Below are positions 3,648 to 5,413 of a DNA stretch of 5,413 bases, piece by piece. Made by a program: the position numbers and the translations under genes. The notes beneath the pieces were generated by a model that was not told where the DNA came from, did not search any database, and saw nothing but the letters and a program-made list of their open reading frames with translations. The stretch's first letter is position 1; every line of letters begins with the position of its first letter. The DNA lies in contig JAFQOC010000253.1 of assembly GCA_017420845.1 (NCBI GenBank), positions 1-5,413 on the forward strand, in the 5' to 3' direction. Source of the DNA: Clostridia bacterium (lineage in GTDB: Bacteria > Bacillota > Clostridia > Oscillospirales > CAG-272).

Positions 3648-5413
3648 TTGAAGGATACTGATATCATAAATTCTCCGTCCCGAGAACGCATTTGGACGGT
3701 TCTCGGAGATATGAGGGACCCGGCGTACGCCGCCGCCGCCGAGGCCGTGTCCCGCGAGCTGGGAATCTCCCGGCTGACCGCCCGCTTGCTCTGCAACCGA
3801 GGCTACCGTGACCCCCGCGAGGCGGCGCTTTTCCTGGGAAGCGACGAAAGGCTGTGGCACGATCCTATGCTGATGGCCGACATGGAGCCCGCCGTGGCGC
3901 GGGTGTTGGCCGCCGTTTCCAAGGGAGAAAAAATTGCCATCTACGGAGATTACGACGTGGACGGCGTAACCTCGGTGACCACCCTGTATCTCTACCTGAA
4001 GGGGCTGGGGGCTGACGTGGTCAAGTACATTCCCAACCGTTTGGGAGAGGGATACGGCATGTCGGTGGGGGCTGTGGAGCAGCTGGCCGCTCGCGGTGTG
4101 ACCCTCATCATCACCGTGGATACCGGCATCACCGCCCATCGGGAGATTGCCTTTGCCGCTACGCTGGGGGTGGACACCGTGGTCACAGACCACCACGAAT
4201 GTCACGCTGATATCCCGGTTTGCACCGCCGTGGTCAATCCTCACCGCCCCGATTGTCCGTATCCCTTTAAGGAGCTGGCGGGCGTGGGGGTGGTATTCAA
4301 GCTTCTCTGCGCCTGTGAGGCTATCCGTCGGGGATGCACGGCGGCCGAGGCTCTGAGGACCGTGGGGGAGAGTATGATCGATCTGGTGGCCATTGGCACC
4401 ATCGCTGACGTCATGCCCCTGATCGATGAAAACCGATACATCGTCTCCCGAGGACTGGCTATGCTTGACCGCACCGAGCGCCCGGGGCTTGTGGCTCTTC
4501 TGGAGGCTATCTCGGGAAATGGCAACAGCCGCTCCGCCGCAGGAGGCGCACAAGCCAAAAAGCCCCGTCGGAAGGTCAATTCCGGACTGGTGGGCTTCGG
4601 CATTGCCCCCCGTATCAACGCCGCCGGCCGCATTACCCACGCCATGATGGCCGTGGAGCTTTTGCTGGCTGAAGCCCCCGAAACCGCCGAGGCTATGGCG
4701 CAGGAGCTCTGCGAGATCAACTCCCGCCGTCAGGCCGAGGAGAATCGTATTGCCGAGCAGGCATACGCCATGATCGACACCCAGCTTGCCGAGGCGGTGG
4801 AGCGGGGAGAACCCAAGCCATGCGTGATCGTTCTGGAGGACGACGGCTGGTTGCAGGGCATCGTGGGCATTGTTGCTTCCCGCATCACCGAAAAATACGG
4901 CCTCCCCTCTATTCTCATCTCCTTTGACGGAGCCATGGAGGGAGAGCCCTCCCCCCATGACGTGGGCAAGGGCTCAGGCCGCAGCGTGAAGGGAATGAAT
5001 CTGGTGGAGGCCTTGGCTGACAGCCGGGAGCTTCTGATCCGCTTCGGCGGTCATGAGCTGGCCGCCGGACTCACGGTCCGACGGGCGGATATTCCCGATT
5101 TCCGCGCTCGGATCAACGCCTACGCCGCTACGCTTCTCACCGAGGAGATGACCGCTGTTCGCTACGAGGCGGACGGGGAGGTGGAGGTTGAGGATCTCAC
5201 CATGACCGTCGCCGAGGAGCTGGAGCGGATGGAGCCCTTCGGCGTGGAGAATCCCACTCCTCTCTTTATCCTGCGGGACGCCACGGTTCAAAAAATCATC
5301 CCTTTAGGCGGCGGAAAGCACGTCAAGATCATGCTCTACCGCAACGGGCAGCTCCTTCAGGCCATCTGGTTTGGACATGCGGCCATGAGCCTGCCCTTCG
5401 TGGCAGGGGATAC
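3648..5413 (+). CDS. recJ: Single-stranded-DNA-specific exonuclease RecJ (partial)
   Basis: Cytoplasmic 5'-3' exonuclease acting on single-stranded DNA in recombination, mismatch and base-excision repair. The 588 visible codons are in one uninterrupted frame and run off the window, so the C-terminus is missing. DHH domain motifs are all present: DYDVDG at 101-106, VDTG at 157-160, DHH at 181-183 and GTIADVMPL at 250-258. These supply the Mn/Mg-binding acidic and histidine residues. The linker motif PRINAAGR lies at 321-328, the DHHA1 motif GGHELAAG at 467-474, and an OB-fold-like segment begins near 515 (EVEVEDL onward, including EPFGVENP). A basic, low-complexity insert (about 290-312) precedes the linker. 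The start is TTG, chosen on the AGAAAGGA site. The order and length exclude the short DHH phosphodiesterases (NrnA/DhhP). The 174-base gap upstream holds a structured leader. Confidence 0.95.
   Translation, partial: MKDTDIINSPSRERIWTVLGDMRDPAYAAAAEAVSRELGISRLTARLLCNRGYRDPREAALFLGSDERLWHDPMLMADMEPAVARVLAAVSKGEKIAIYGDYDVDGVTSVTTLYLYLKGLGADVVKYIPNRLGEGYGMSVGAVEQLAARGVTLIITVDTGITAHREIAFAATLGVDTVVTDHHECHADIPVCTAVVNPHRPDCPYPFKELAGVGVVFKLLCACEAIRRGCTAAEALRTVGESMIDLVAIGTIADVMPLIDENRYIVSRGLAMLDRTERPGLVALLEAISGNGNSRSAAGGAQAKKPRRKVNSGLVGFGIAPRINAAGRITHAMMAVELLLAEAPETAEAMAQELCEINSRRQAEENRIAEQAYAMIDTQLAEAVERGEPKPCVIVLEDDGWLQGIVGIVASRITEKYGLPSILISFDGAMEGEPSPHDVGKGSGRSVKGMNLVEALADSRELLIRFGGHELAAGLTVRRADIPDFRARINAYAATLLTEEMTAVRYEADGEVEVEDLTMTVAEELERMEPFGVENPTPLFILRDATVQKIIPLGGGKHVKIMLYRNGQLLQAIWFGHAAMSLPFVAGD

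Noticed and set aside
3573..4958. 461-codon open frame on the - strand
   Set aside because: It is antisense to recJ, whose motifs are complete on the + strand. The predicted product is His/Gly-rich with no domain and no good ribosome site.
3948..5100. DHH-family c-di-AMP phosphodiesterase partner of CdaA
   Set aside because: The length beyond 588 residues, the PRINAAGR linker and the OB-fold-like C-terminal part identify RecJ, not NrnA/DhhP or GdpP.

Overview
The window looks like chromosome from an anaerobic Firmicute of class Clostridia, probably a gut Oscillospiraceae/Ruminococcaceae-type lineage. The grounds are a CdaA-type diadenylate cyclase, strong AG-rich Shine-Dalgarno sites (AGAAAGG occurs before three of the four genes), GC-rich coding sequence next to an AT-rich promoter, and a COG2509-type flavoprotein. 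The genus cannot be fixed from the sequence alone. All four genes lie on the + strand and none on the - strand.

Layout. Positions 1-136 hold a non-coding array of short hairpins joined by the heptamer ATTTCAC. Positions 137-303 are AT-rich and carry an extended -10 promoter (TGGTATAAT) and a short leader for the first gene. Positions 304-1494 encode a membrane diadenylate cyclase (cdaA) with an unusually long disordered tail. Positions 1543-1824 encode a 93-residue single-pass membrane protein in the slot where cdaR (YbbR-domain regulator) is normally found. It resembles only the membrane anchor of CdaR. Positions 1833-3473 encode a COG2509-type FAD-dependent dehydrogenase, translationally coupled to the small gene. 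A 174-base gap (3474-3647) follows, rich in self-complementary segments that include two mutually exclusive pairings. From 3648 to the window end is recJ, the 5'-3' single-strand DNA exonuclease. It starts at TTG and is cut off by the window edge.

How the genes may work together. cdaA makes the second messenger c-di-AMP, and the small anchor protein may be its membrane partner. The flavoprotein and RecJ are probably read from the same transcript, since no convincing terminator or promoter is visible between them. The usual third member of the cdaA-cdaR-glmM cluster, glmM, is absent. The items most worth a second look are the hairpin array, in which every triloop on the + strand fits GNA; the CdaR-like protein with no YbbR domains; and the switch-like leader of recJ.
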